NCBI RefSeq assembly: GCF_009687865.1
Contig: NZ_BLAE01000066.1
Coordinates: 1-64,000 of the forward strand
Length of the DNA stretch: 64,000 nt
Reading direction: 5' to 3'
Origin: Acrocarpospora macrocephala
Lineage (GTDB): Bacteria; Actinomycetota; Actinomycetes; Streptosporangiales; Streptosporangiaceae
Shown: piece by piece, positions 54,739-62,379 of the stretch
Position numbering within the stretch: position 1 is the stretch's first letter
Layout: every line of letters begins with the position of its first letter
Program-made: the position numbers and the translations under genes
The notes under the pieces: model-generated
The model's input: the letters and a program-made list of their open reading frames with translations, nothing else
Databases searched by the model: none
Told to the model about the DNA's origin: nothing

Positions 54739-55559
54739 GGTTCGGTTATGGAACCAATGGGTTCGCGAATCATCGATTGTCGGACGCGCTCGTCGTCATC
54801 GCCGACCTCGGCTACGAAGGTGTCGCGCTGACCCTGGACAGCGGCCACCTCGATCCCTACGGGCCGTTCTTGTCCCGGAGGCTCGCTCAGGTCGGTCGCT
54901 GGCTGGATCGGCTCAAGCTGAGCCTGGTGATCGAGACCGGCGGGCGTTATGTCCTCGATCCGGTGCACAAGCACCACCCCACGCTGGTGCACCCGCCGGA
55001 CCAAGCCGCCCCCCGGGTGGATCTGCTTCGGCGGGCTGTCCGGGTCGCGGCCGAACTCGGGGCGGAGGCTGTCTCCTTCTGGAGTGGCACCCGCCCGCCC
55101 GGCGTTCAAGACGGCTGGGACAACCTGGCCAAAGGCGTCGAAGCCGTGCTGGTCGAGGCGGAAACGTGCGGGGTCACGCTCGGGTTCGAGCCGGAGCCCG
55201 GGATGCTCGTTGACGATATCGCCGGGTATGAGCGCTTGCGCGGCATGCTTGGGCAGCCGGCGCGGCTCGGGCTCACGCTCGATATCGGGCACTGCCGGTG
55301 CAATGAGCCGGATTCGGTTCCCGAGGCTGTGCGGCGGGCTGGGCCGTATCTGGTGAATGTGCAGATCGACGACATGCGGCGGGATGTGCACGAGCATCTG
55401 GAGTTCGGCGAAGGAGAGATCGACTTCCCGCCGGTGCTGGCCGCGCTGACCGAGACCGGGTACCAGGGGCTGGTCAGTGTCGAGCTGCCCCGGCACAGCC
55501 ACGCCGCGCCGGCCGTGGCCGAACGTTCACTGCGTTTCCTTCGTGAGGCGGTGTCATGA
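54735..55559 (+). CDS. Sugar-phosphate isomerase/epimerase-like TIM-barrel protein of the Ebo operon
   Basis: This 274-residue protein has an AP-endonuclease-2/xylose-isomerase TIM-barrel pattern. It starts MRFGYGTNGFANHRLSDALV, and metal-binding residues are likely in GFEPEPGMLVDD (Glu), LTLDIGHCRCNE (Asp and His) and VSVELPRHSH. It probably isomerises or epimerises a sugar or cyclitol intermediate. It is flanked by ATGA overlaps on both sides (mini-ORF before, EboA after). No exact reaction can be named. Confidence 0.82.
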   Translation: MRFGYGTNGFANHRLSDALVVIADLGYEGVALTLDSGHLDPYGPFLSRRLAQVGRWLDRLKLSLVIETGGRYVLDPVHKHHPTLVHPPDQAAPRVDLLRRAVRVAAELGAEAVSFWSGTRPPGVQDGWDNLAKGVEAVLVEAETCGVTLGFEPEPGMLVDDIAGYERLRGMLGQPARLGLTLDIGHCRCNEPDSVPEAVRRAGPYLVNVQIDDMRRDVHEHLEFGEGEIDFPPVLAALTETGYQGLVSVELPRHSHAAPAVAERSLRFLREAVS

Positions 55560-56197
55560 TCCCCACCATTCGCTCGTACCTGACCGGCGACGGCGTCAGC
55601 TGGCTGGACGCCGCCATCGCCAAGATCCATGCCGATGCCGGGGCGATCTTCGCGGTCTTCCCGGCGGCCGGGCGGCGTTGCGGCCGGGGCGCGCTTGACG
55701 ACGGCTGGACCGTCGATCAGGCCGTCCGGGTCACCCTGCTGCTGGAACTCCCGCTCGACGGCGAGCCGCTCGGCCTGCTCCTGTTCGACCTGTACGCGCA
55801 CGGCGACGCCGGAGAGCGGCTCGCCGTGCTGGCGTCGCTGTCCGTCTTCGACGACGCCGGTCGCCTCGGCGAAGCCGGGCTGCCGATCGTCCGCGACGCG
55901 TTGCGCACCAGCGACACCCGCCTGATCGGCGCCGCCATGAGCCGGTACGGCGCCGCCCGGCTGCCCGCCGAGGCCTACCGGCAGGCCGTCCTGAAATGCG
56001 TCTTCACCGGTGTGCCCCTGTCCGGCGTGGCCGGTCTGGAGTCGCGCGCGGACCGGGAACTGGCCCGGATGATGGCCGATTTCGCGAAAGAGCGCGAAGC
56101 GGCCGGGCGGGTCGTGCCGCCCGACATCTGGCCGATCCTCGAACGCCACCCGGACCTGCGGGCCGGCCTGTCCTCCGACACGAAGGGTGCGTCGTGA
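55556..56197 (+). CDS. eboA: EboA-domain protein
   Basis: The 213-residue protein is mostly helical and carries the EboA-type segment AYRQAVLKCVFTGVPLSGVA (about 140-159), with no signal peptide or membrane helices. Its biochemical activity is unknown. It belongs to the ebo set found in cyanobacteria, other bacteria and endosymbionts, where the operon is tied to export of secondary metabolites. It overlaps both neighbours (ATGA start; TGATG stop). Confidence 0.85.
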   Translation: MIPTIRSYLTGDGVSWLDAAIAKIHADAGAIFAVFPAAGRRCGRGALDDGWTVDQAVRVTLLLELPLDGEPLGLLLFDLYAHGDAGERLAVLASLSVFDDAGRLGEAGLPIVRDALRTSDTRLIGAAMSRYGAARLPAEAYRQAVLKCVFTGVPLSGVAGLESRADRELARMMADFAKEREAAGRVVPPDIWPILERHPDLRAGLSSDTKGAS

Positions 56198-57048
56198 TGC
56201 GAATCTTCGACCCGCACATCCACATGACCTCGCGAACCACCGACGACTACCGCCGCATGTACGACGCCGGGGTTCGCGCCCTGGTCGAACCCGCGTTCTG
56301 GCTCGGCCAGCCGCGTACGTCGCCGGGGACCTTCGCCGACTACTTCGACGGGCTGCTCGGGTGGGAGCCGTACCGGGCGGCGCAGTATGGAATCGCCCAT
56401 CACTGCGCGATCGCCCTCAATCCCAAGGAGGCCAACGACCCTCGGCTGCGCGGCGTGCTCGACCTGCTGCCGCGTTACCTGGCCAAGGATCGGGTGGTCG
56501 CGGTCGGCGAGGTCGGCTACGACGAGATGACCCCCGCCGAGGACGAGGTGCTCCAAGCTCAGCTGGCGCTCGCTCTCGAACACGAACTGCCGGTCCTGGT
56601 CCACACCCCGCACCGGGACAAAGCGGCAGGAACCCTTCGGACTCTCGACGTGGTGAAGGACTCGGGCCTCCCGCCGGAGATGATCCTCGTCGACCATCTC
56701 AACGAGATGACCGCCAAAGCGGTGGCCGACAGCGGCTGCTGGTCCGGCTTCTCCGTCTATCCGGACACGAAGATGGACGTGCACCGGATGATCGCCCTGC
56801 TTCGCCTGTACGGCACCGACCGGGTTCTGGTGAATTCGGCCGCCGACTGGGGTCACAGCGACCCGCTCAAGACCCGCGCGGTCGGGGACGCCATGCTGGC
56901 CGACGGCTTCACCGAAGAAGACGTGGACAAGGTCCTCTGGGCCAACCCCGTCGCCTTCTACGGGCAAAGCGGGCGACTCGAGCTCGACGAGGTCAGCCCG
57001 GCCGCCGACTACGCCGGAAACACCATCAAACGGGGAGTGGCGCCGTGA
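56197..57048 (+). CDS. eboB: TatD-like metal-dependent hydrolase, EboB type
   Basis: This 283-residue amidohydrolase-fold protein starts MRIFDPHIHMTSRTTDDYRR, the HxH metal motif. It continues with AVGEVGYDEM (Glu), PVLVHTPH (His), LVDHLNE (His) and VNSAADWGHSDPL (Asp). It therefore keeps the two-metal site. TatD relatives act on nucleic acids or other substrates; the Ebo version probably hydrolyses a small metabolite. ATG 56197 shares one base with the eboA stop; an adjacent in-frame GTG is possible. It overlaps eboE by 4 bp. Confidence 0.88.
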   Translation: MRIFDPHIHMTSRTTDDYRRMYDAGVRALVEPAFWLGQPRTSPGTFADYFDGLLGWEPYRAAQYGIAHHCAIALNPKEANDPRLRGVLDLLPRYLAKDRVVAVGEVGYDEMTPAEDEVLQAQLALALEHELPVLVHTPHRDKAAGTLRTLDVVKDSGLPPEMILVDHLNEMTAKAVADSGCWSGFSVYPDTKMDVHRMIALLRLYGTDRVLVNSAADWGHSDPLKTRAVGDAMLADGFTEEDVDKVLWANPVAFYGQSGRLELDEVSPAADYAGNTIKRGVAP

Positions 57049-58199
57049 GGTTCCGCCACCCCGACGGTTCCACCGTGCACCTCGCCTACTGCACGAACGT
57101 GCATCCGGCCGAGGACCTCGCCGGGGTGCTCGCCCAGCTCCGCGACTACGCCGGTCCGGTGCGGCGCAAGCTGGGCGTGTCCCGCCTCGGGGTCGGGCTC
57201 TGGCTGTCCCGCCCGGTCGCCGACGCGCTGGCCGCCAGCCCCGCCGAACCCGTACGTCTTCGCGCGGCCCTCGACCGGGAGGGCCTTGAGGTGGTGACCC
57301 TCAACGGGTTCCCGTATCGGGGGTTCCATGATGAGGCGTCCGCCAAGTTGCGCGTCTACCAGCCGGACTGGACGTCGGACGATCGCCTTTCTTACACGCT
57401 CGATCTGGCCAGACTGCTGACGGGGCTGCTCCCCGATGACGTCGTCACCGGGAGTGTTTCCACGTTGCCGCTGGCTTGGCGTACGCCGTGGTCGGCCGAA
57501 CAAGCCGCCACGGCCGCACGGAACCTGGACCGGTTACGGGACGGGCTCGCGTCGCTGGCCGAGGCGACCGGGCGGACGATCAGGGTCGGCTTCGAGCCCG
57601 AGCCCGGCTGCGTGATCGAGACAACCACCCAGGCGGCTTCCCATTTGACCGGTCTGGATCCCGATTATCTGGGTCTATGCCTGGACACCTGCCATCTGGC
57701 CGTCGGATTCGAGGACCCATTCGAGGCACTCGGCCGGCTGGACGCGGCCGGGCTGCCGATCATCAAGATGCAGGCGTCCTGCGCCCTGCGAATCGACGAC
57801 CCCGGCATCGCGCACGAGGAACTCGCCGCCTTCGACGAACCACGATTCCTCCACCAAACCCGCGAACAGGGCACCCCAGGCACAGACGACCTAGGCGAGG
57901 CACTAGGCGGCGGTTTGCCGGGAACCTCACCATGGCGCGTGCACTTCCACGTACCCCTGCATTCCGCCCCCACCGCACCGCTGGGCTCTACGCAGGACGT
58001 CCTCGACGACACATTCCGGGCGGTTCTCGGCGGGCCGATCGCCCGTACCCACCACATCGAGGCGGAGACGTACACCTGGCAAACCCTCCCACCCGACCGG
58101 CGCCCCCGCACGCGAGAAGCCCTCGTCGACGGGATCGCCAACGAACTCGCCTGGATCCGCAACCGCCTGACCAACCTCGGCCTGAAGGAGGAGGCATGA
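57045..58199 (+). CDS. eboE: Metabolite traffic protein EboE (TIM-barrel)
   Basis: The 384-residue protein is a xylose-isomerase-like barrel of the EboE type. It begins with LAYCTNVHPAEDLAGVLAQL, then TLNGFPYRGFHDEASAKLRV, GFEPEPGCVIE, LCLDTCHLAVGFEDP and WRVHFHVPLHS. These contain the likely metal ligands Glu, Asp and His. In cyanobacteria ebo genes are needed to bring a scytonemin precursor to the periplasm. EboE's chemistry is not established. The GTG start overlaps the eboB stop and its stop overlaps the eboF ATG (ATGA). Confidence 0.88.
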   Translation: MRFRHPDGSTVHLAYCTNVHPAEDLAGVLAQLRDYAGPVRRKLGVSRLGVGLWLSRPVADALAASPAEPVRLRAALDREGLEVVTLNGFPYRGFHDEASAKLRVYQPDWTSDDRLSYTLDLARLLTGLLPDDVVTGSVSTLPLAWRTPWSAEQAATAARNLDRLRDGLASLAEATGRTIRVGFEPEPGCVIETTTQAASHLTGLDPDYLGLCLDTCHLAVGFEDPFEALGRLDAAGLPIIKMQASCALRIDDPGIAHEELAAFDEPRFLHQTREQGTPGTDDLGEALGGGLPGTSPWRVHFHVPLHSAPTAPLGSTQDVLDDTFRAVLGGPIARTHHIEAETYTWQTLPPDRRPRTREALVDGIANELAWIRNRLTNLGLKEEA

Positions 58200-59569
58200 C
58201 AGTCAAGCCTCTGGTGGTCATCGACGTGGTCGGGCTCACCCCCCGGCTGCTCGACCACATGCCCAACCTGCGCAGACTCGGTGCCCCCGCCACCCTGGGA
58301 ACCGTGCTCCCGGCCGTCACCTGCTCCGTGCAGTCGACCCTGCTCACCGGCAGACCCCCGCGCGACCACGGCATCGTCGGCAACGGCTGGTATTTCCGCG
58401 ACCTCGGCGAAATCATGCTCTGGCGCCAGCACAACGGCCTCGTCGAAGGCCCCAAAATCTGGGACGACGCCCGCGCCGTCAAACCCGACTACAGAGTCGC
58501 CAACATCTGCTGGTGGTACGCCATGGGCGCCGCCACCGAAATCACCGTGACCCCCCGCCCGATCTACCACGCCGACGGCCGCAAATCCCCCGACTGCTAC
58601 ACAACCCCACCCGAACTCCGCGTCGACCTCACCCGCGAACTCGGCCGCTTCCCCCTCTTCTCCTACTGGGGCCCCAAAGCAGGCATCGAATCCAGCCGCT
58701 GGATCATCGCCGCCGCCCGCCGCATCCTCACCACCGAACGCCCCGACCTCACCCTCGTCTACGTCCCCCACCTCGACTACGACCTCCAGCGCTTCGGCCC
58801 ATCCGGCCCCGAGGCCATCGCCGCCGCCCGCGACGTCGACCAAGCCCTCGGCCCCCTGCTGGACGACGCCTCCGCCGCGGGCGCGACCACCGTCGTCCTC
58901 TCCGAGTACGGCATCGTCGACGTCTCCCGCCCCATCGACATCAACCGCGCCCTCCGCGAGGAGGGCTTGCTGTCGGTCTACCGCCAGGCGGGCATGGAAT
59001 ACCTCGACCCCTGGACCTCGCGCGCCTTCGCCGTCGCCGACCACCAGCTCGCCCATATATACGTGCGCGACGAATCCGACACCCCCGCCGTACGCAAGCT
59101 CATCTCCGCCCTCTCCGGCGTCGACCAGGTCCTCGACGCCGACGGCAAAGCCGCCTTCGGCGTCGACCACTCCCGCGCCGGCGAACTCGTCGCCGTCGCC
59201 GACCCCGACGCCTGGTTCACCTACTACTACTGGCTCAACGACGCCCAGGCCCCCGACTTCGCCCGCGGCGTCGACATCCACCGCAAACCCGGCTACGACC
59301 CCGCCGAACTCTTCCTCAACCCCCAAGACCGCTGGGTCAAAGCCAAAGCCGGCCTAGCCTTGGCCAAAAAAGAACTCGGCTTCCGCTACACCATGCCCGT
59401 CGTCCCCCTCGACCCGTCCTGCGTCCGAGGCAGCCACGGCCGCCTCCCAGACGACCCACTCGACGGCCCGGTCCTCCTCAGCGACGCCACCCTGGATCAG
59501 GGAACCTACGCGGCCACCGACGTGAAGGACTTGCTCCTTCGTCTCTCCGGACTCAAAACGTCAGCCTGA
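58196..59569 (+). CDS. eboF: Alkaline-phosphatase-superfamily phosphodiesterase, EboF-like
   Basis: This 457-residue protein belongs to the nucleotide pyrophosphatase/phosphodiesterase branch. It has metal Asp in VVIDVVGLTP, the nucleophile Thr in AVTCSVQSTLLTG, GIVGNGWYFRD, a second metal set VPHLDYDLQRFGP (Asp, His) and LSEYGI. There is no signal peptide, so it is likely cytoplasmic. It probably removes a phosphate or splits a phosphodiester from the cluster's metabolite. A GGAGGAGG site precedes ATG 58196, which overlaps the eboE stop. It is the final gene before a strong terminator. Confidence 0.87.
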   Translation: MTVKPLVVIDVVGLTPRLLDHMPNLRRLGAPATLGTVLPAVTCSVQSTLLTGRPPRDHGIVGNGWYFRDLGEIMLWRQHNGLVEGPKIWDDARAVKPDYRVANICWWYAMGAATEITVTPRPIYHADGRKSPDCYTTPPELRVDLTRELGRFPLFSYWGPKAGIESSRWIIAAARRILTTERPDLTLVYVPHLDYDLQRFGPSGPEAIAAARDVDQALGPLLDDASAAGATTVVLSEYGIVDVSRPIDINRALREEGLLSVYRQAGMEYLDPWTSRAFAVADHQLAHIYVRDESDTPAVRKLISALSGVDQVLDADGKAAFGVDHSRAGELVAVADPDAWFTYYYWLNDAQAPDFARGVDIHRKPGYDPAELFLNPQDRWVKAKAGLALAKKELGFRYTMPVVPLDPSCVRGSHGRLPDDPLDGPVLLSDATLDQGTYAATDVKDLLLRLSGLKTSA

Positions 59570-59583
59570 GCCACCGCTCGCGG

Positions 59584-59630
59584 CGGCATTCCGCTAGGAG
59601 TTCTTCTTCGAACTTCGAAGCGGAATGCCG
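59584..59630. terminator. Bidirectional terminator between the Ebo operon and the phosphotransferase gene
   Basis: CGGCATTCCGCT (59584-59595) pairs perfectly with AGCGGAATGCCG (59619-59630). Inside, GTTC and GAAC add a second short stem around TTCTTC. It lies between the convergent ends of eboF and the phosphotransferase gene. Confidence 0.85.
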
Positions 59631-59645
59631 TCGTGTCTGATACCG

Positions 59646-60617
59646 CTACTGCCAGCCGACGCGGGTACGAAGCCATTCCAGACCAGCCCTGCCCTGAGCG
59701 CCCTGAAACTCGCGCAACGTCGGCAGGCCGGGCGGTGCCGGCTGGCGCGCTTGCCCGACAAAATACCCGGTGAGCGCGGTCAGGACCGCCGTCACCGACC
59801 CTGGATCCGCGTTCTTGGCGACTGGGTGGTCGTCGAACAATGATTCGGGTGGTGGACCACCTTGCATGCGCACGCTTGGCAACATGGCGAGCAGGTCGAA
59901 CCATGGAGCCGCGACACACGCCCACGGCCAGTCGACGATGAGCACCCGGTCGCGGGTGAGCAAGAGGTTGTCCGCTCGCAGATCCGCGTGCACCAGAGCG
60001 GTGCCCCTGGCCGCAGTGCTCCAGCCGGCCTCCATGGCCGCCAACTCCGTCAAGTGCCGGCGCGCCCATGGGTCGAGACCATCCAGCGTGTCGTCACCGC
60101 GGCGGTGCGCCGCTGCGAGGCGGCGCCATCCTTGGAATTGATCGCCGAACCGGACGGCGACGGGCGGAGCTTCCACCGGGGCCGGAGTCAAGCTCTCCGC
60201 CAGATCACCCAGCGCGTCGAGAACGCGATCCAACTCCGCCATGACCCACGGCTGGGCCGGCATGACGCCTTCCACGTCCTCGAACAGCAGGACGACCCAG
60301 CCGTGCCGGTCGAAGGAACCCAGCAACCGGGGCGCCGGCGTCTGGTCAGGCAGCCTCGCCGCGATGCGCGCCTCAGCCCGGTGGATGTCTGGGCTGTCAG
60401 GGTTCGGCGTCGGTCCGACGGCCTTGACGAAGGCCCGGCTTCCATCACTCAACCGCAGACGAGCGGCTACTCCTGGGGAGAAACCACCCGGCTGCGTGAC
60501 GGCCTCGACAACCCGACCGCCAAGACGCTCCTCAACGGCCTCGCGCAGCTCGACGGGCACCGCAGACCAGGGAAGACGCACCCCGACCGCTGGCGGCGGA
60601 GCATGCTGACCGTTCAT
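59646..60617 (-). CDS. Aminoglycoside-phosphotransferase-family kinase
   Basis: The 323-residue protein has the APH/ChoK kinase fold with catalytic loop LVHADLRADNLL (the Asp and Asn residues) and a metal motif VLIVDWPWACVAAP in place of the usual DxE/DFG form. The N-terminal lobe contains AFVKAVGPTPN, whose Lys would bind ATP. It may phosphorylate a small molecule; resistance cannot be claimed. The start is uncertain: ATG 60617 is used, with a frame 33 bp longer also open, and neither has a strong ribosome-binding site. Confidence 0.82.
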   Translation of the reverse strand: MNGQHAPPPAVGVRLPWSAVPVELREAVEERLGGRVVEAVTQPGGFSPGVAARLRLSDGSRAFVKAVGPTPNPDSPDIHRAEARIAARLPDQTPAPRLLGSFDRHGWVVLLFEDVEGVMPAQPWVMAELDRVLDALGDLAESLTPAPVEAPPVAVRFGDQFQGWRRLAAAHRRGDDTLDGLDPWARRHLTELAAMEAGWSTAARGTALVHADLRADNLLLTRDRVLIVDWPWACVAAPWFDLLAMLPSVRMQGGPPPESLFDDHPVAKNADPGSVTAVLTALTGYFVGQARQPAPPGLPTLREFQGAQGRAGLEWLRTRVGWQ

Positions 60618-60665
60618 CTGAACAGGATCCCCGCAAGACCGCCACGCCACAAACGAATTCCGCGT

Positions 60666-61121
60666 TCAGAGCGTCCTCGTCATGAACGCGCTGTACGGGT
60701 CGAGCTTGTAGTCCGCGAACGGCTCGCAGTAATCGAACCCGAATTTCTCGTACAGTTTTCTGGCGGGCAGGAAGAAATCGTCCGAGCCGGTCTCGAGGCT
60801 CAGCCGGGTGAAGCCCATGCGCGTGGCCTCGGTGATGATGTGCTCCAGCAACAGGGATGCGATCCCGCTCCGCTTGCGCACCGATGTGGTGCGCATCGAC
60901 TTCACCTCGGCGTGGTCCGGGTCCAGTCTCTTGATCGCACCGCAGCCCACCAGGGTGTCGCCGTCCATGACCGACCAGAACGTGATCTCGGGCTTGCGGA
61001 GCCCGTCGAGGTCGAGGGCGTGCTTGCTCTCCGGGGGAGAGACGGACCGCATCTCCTGGATGTGCTCGTTGAGGAACTCGGCGATCTCCGGCCCGGAGAG
61101 GTCGTCTACTACGATCTTCAC
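60666..61121 (-). CDS. GNAT-family N-acetyltransferase
   Basis: This 151-residue acetyltransferase shows the acetyl-CoA-binding segment VRKRSGIASLLLEHIITEA and the strand-helix RLSLETGSDDFFLPARKLYE. A C-terminal FGFDYCEPFADYKLDPYSAF is typical of PhnO/YhbS-like GNATs. GTG 61121 is preferred because of a GGGAGC site and because the longer start adds a non-conserved extension. Acceptor unknown. It lies 48 bp upstream of the phosphotransferase gene on the same strand. Confidence 0.88.
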   Translation of the reverse strand: MKIVVDDLSGPEIAEFLNEHIQEMRSVSPPESKHALDLDGLRKPEITFWSVMDGDTLVGCGAIKRLDPDHAEVKSMRTTSVRKRSGIASLLLEHIITEATRMGFTRLSLETGSDDFFLPARKLYEKFGFDYCEPFADYKLDPYSAFMTRTL

Positions 61122-61152
61122 TTTGCTCCCGTTCCATCGACGCCATGTCATG

Positions 61153-62379
61153 TTACTCAGTCGGCGTACGGGCTCTCCTACGGATAGCCCGGCCGAACAC
61201 CCACGTTCGCAGGAGGAGGAATCGCAGGCACGTGGTGGCCAGGTTGGCCACTACCAGCACGCCGAGTTCCAGCGGCTGGGCGGGGTCCGGGTTGAGGGCG
61301 TGCAGCATGGCGAGCGAGCCGCTGGTCAGGCCGAGACCCGCGGCGAAGACCACGAGGCCTTGGGCCTGGTGCAGCCAGAGGCGGCCGGTGCCGCGCACGC
61401 CGAAGGTGAACCGGCGGTTGAGCGCGGTGTTGGCCACGGTGGTGATGAGGAGGGCGATGAGGTTGGCCGTCTGGGCTCCGGTTCCCGTGCGCAGCAAGGC
61501 GTACAGGATCAGGTAGGCGAGGGTGCTGGCGATGCCGACGGCGGCGAAGCGGAGCAGCTGGCCGGTCAGGCCGACGGGCAGCGGGGCGCGCCCGAGCTGC
61601 TCGGGCAGCCGTGCCAGGGGCAGCCGGGCGGTGCTGAGCGCTTTGGCCAGCCGGGCGATGCCCTTGAGGTCGGCGATGGCGGTCTGCAGGATGTCGACGC
61701 GGCTGTCGGGGTCGTCCACCCAGTCGACCGGCACCTCGTGGATGCGCAGCCCGGCGCGTTCGGTGAGCACGAGCAGCTCGGTGTCGAAGAACCAGCCGGT
61801 GTCCTCCACCAGGGGCAGCAGCCGCGCGGCCACGTCGGCGCGGACGGCCTTGAAGCCGCACTGCGCGTCGGAGAAGCGGGCCGAGAGCGTGCCGCGCAGC
61901 AGCAGGTTGTAGCAGCGGGAGATGATCTCCCGTTTGGGACCGCGGGTCACCCGGGCGCCGCGGGTGAGGCGCGAGCCGATCGCCAGGTCGGAGTGGCCGG
62001 AGATGAGCGGCGCCACCAGCGGCAGCAGCGCGGTGAGGTCGGTGGACAGGTCGACGTCCATGTAGGCGAGCACCTGCGCGTCGGAGGCCGACCAGGTGTG
62101 CTTGAGCGCGCGGCCCCGCCCCTTGACGGCGAGCCGTACGGAGGTGACCTCCGGCAGCTCGGCGGCGAGCCTGGCCGCGATCCGCGGGGTGTCGTCGGTG
62201 CTGGCGTTGTCGGCGATCGTGATGCGGAAGGGGTAGGGGAAGCCGTGGAGCAGGTGGTCGTGCAGGCGGCGCACGCAAGGGCCGAGGTCGTCCTGCTCGT
62301 TGTAGACGGGGACCACGACATCGAGGACCGGCGCGCGCGCCGCCGGCTCTGCGGGCGCGACCTGTGCGGAGCCGATCAT
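61153..62379 (-). CDS. GT2 glycosyltransferase (DPM1-like) fused to a GtrA domain
   Basis: The 408-residue protein starts with a GT-A domain: LDVVVPVYNEQDDLGPCVRR, DNASTDDT, LAYMDVDLSTDL (DxD region) and DAQCGFKAV. After about residue 260 it has a four-helix GtrA-like membrane domain (ANLIALLITTVANTALNRRF). Such proteins attach sugars, often mannose, to polyprenyl phosphate and present them to membrane transferases. Its ATG overlaps the stop of the GT39 gene, forming a functional pair. Confidence 0.9.
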   Translation of the reverse strand: MIGSAQVAPAEPAARAPVLDVVVPVYNEQDDLGPCVRRLHDHLLHGFPYPFRITIADNASTDDTPRIAARLAAELPEVTSVRLAVKGRGRALKHTWSASDAQVLAYMDVDLSTDLTALLPLVAPLISGHSDLAIGSRLTRGARVTRGPKREIISRCYNLLLRGTLSARFSDAQCGFKAVRADVAARLLPLVEDTGWFFDTELLVLTERAGLRIHEVPVDWVDDPDSRVDILQTAIADLKGIARLAKALSTARLPLARLPEQLGRAPLPVGLTGQLLRFAAVGIASTLAYLILYALLRTGTGAQTANLIALLITTVANTALNRRFTFGVRGTGRLWLHQAQGLVVFAAGLGLTSGSLAMLHALNPDPAQPLELGVLVVANLATTCLRFLLLRTWVFGRAIRRRARTPTE

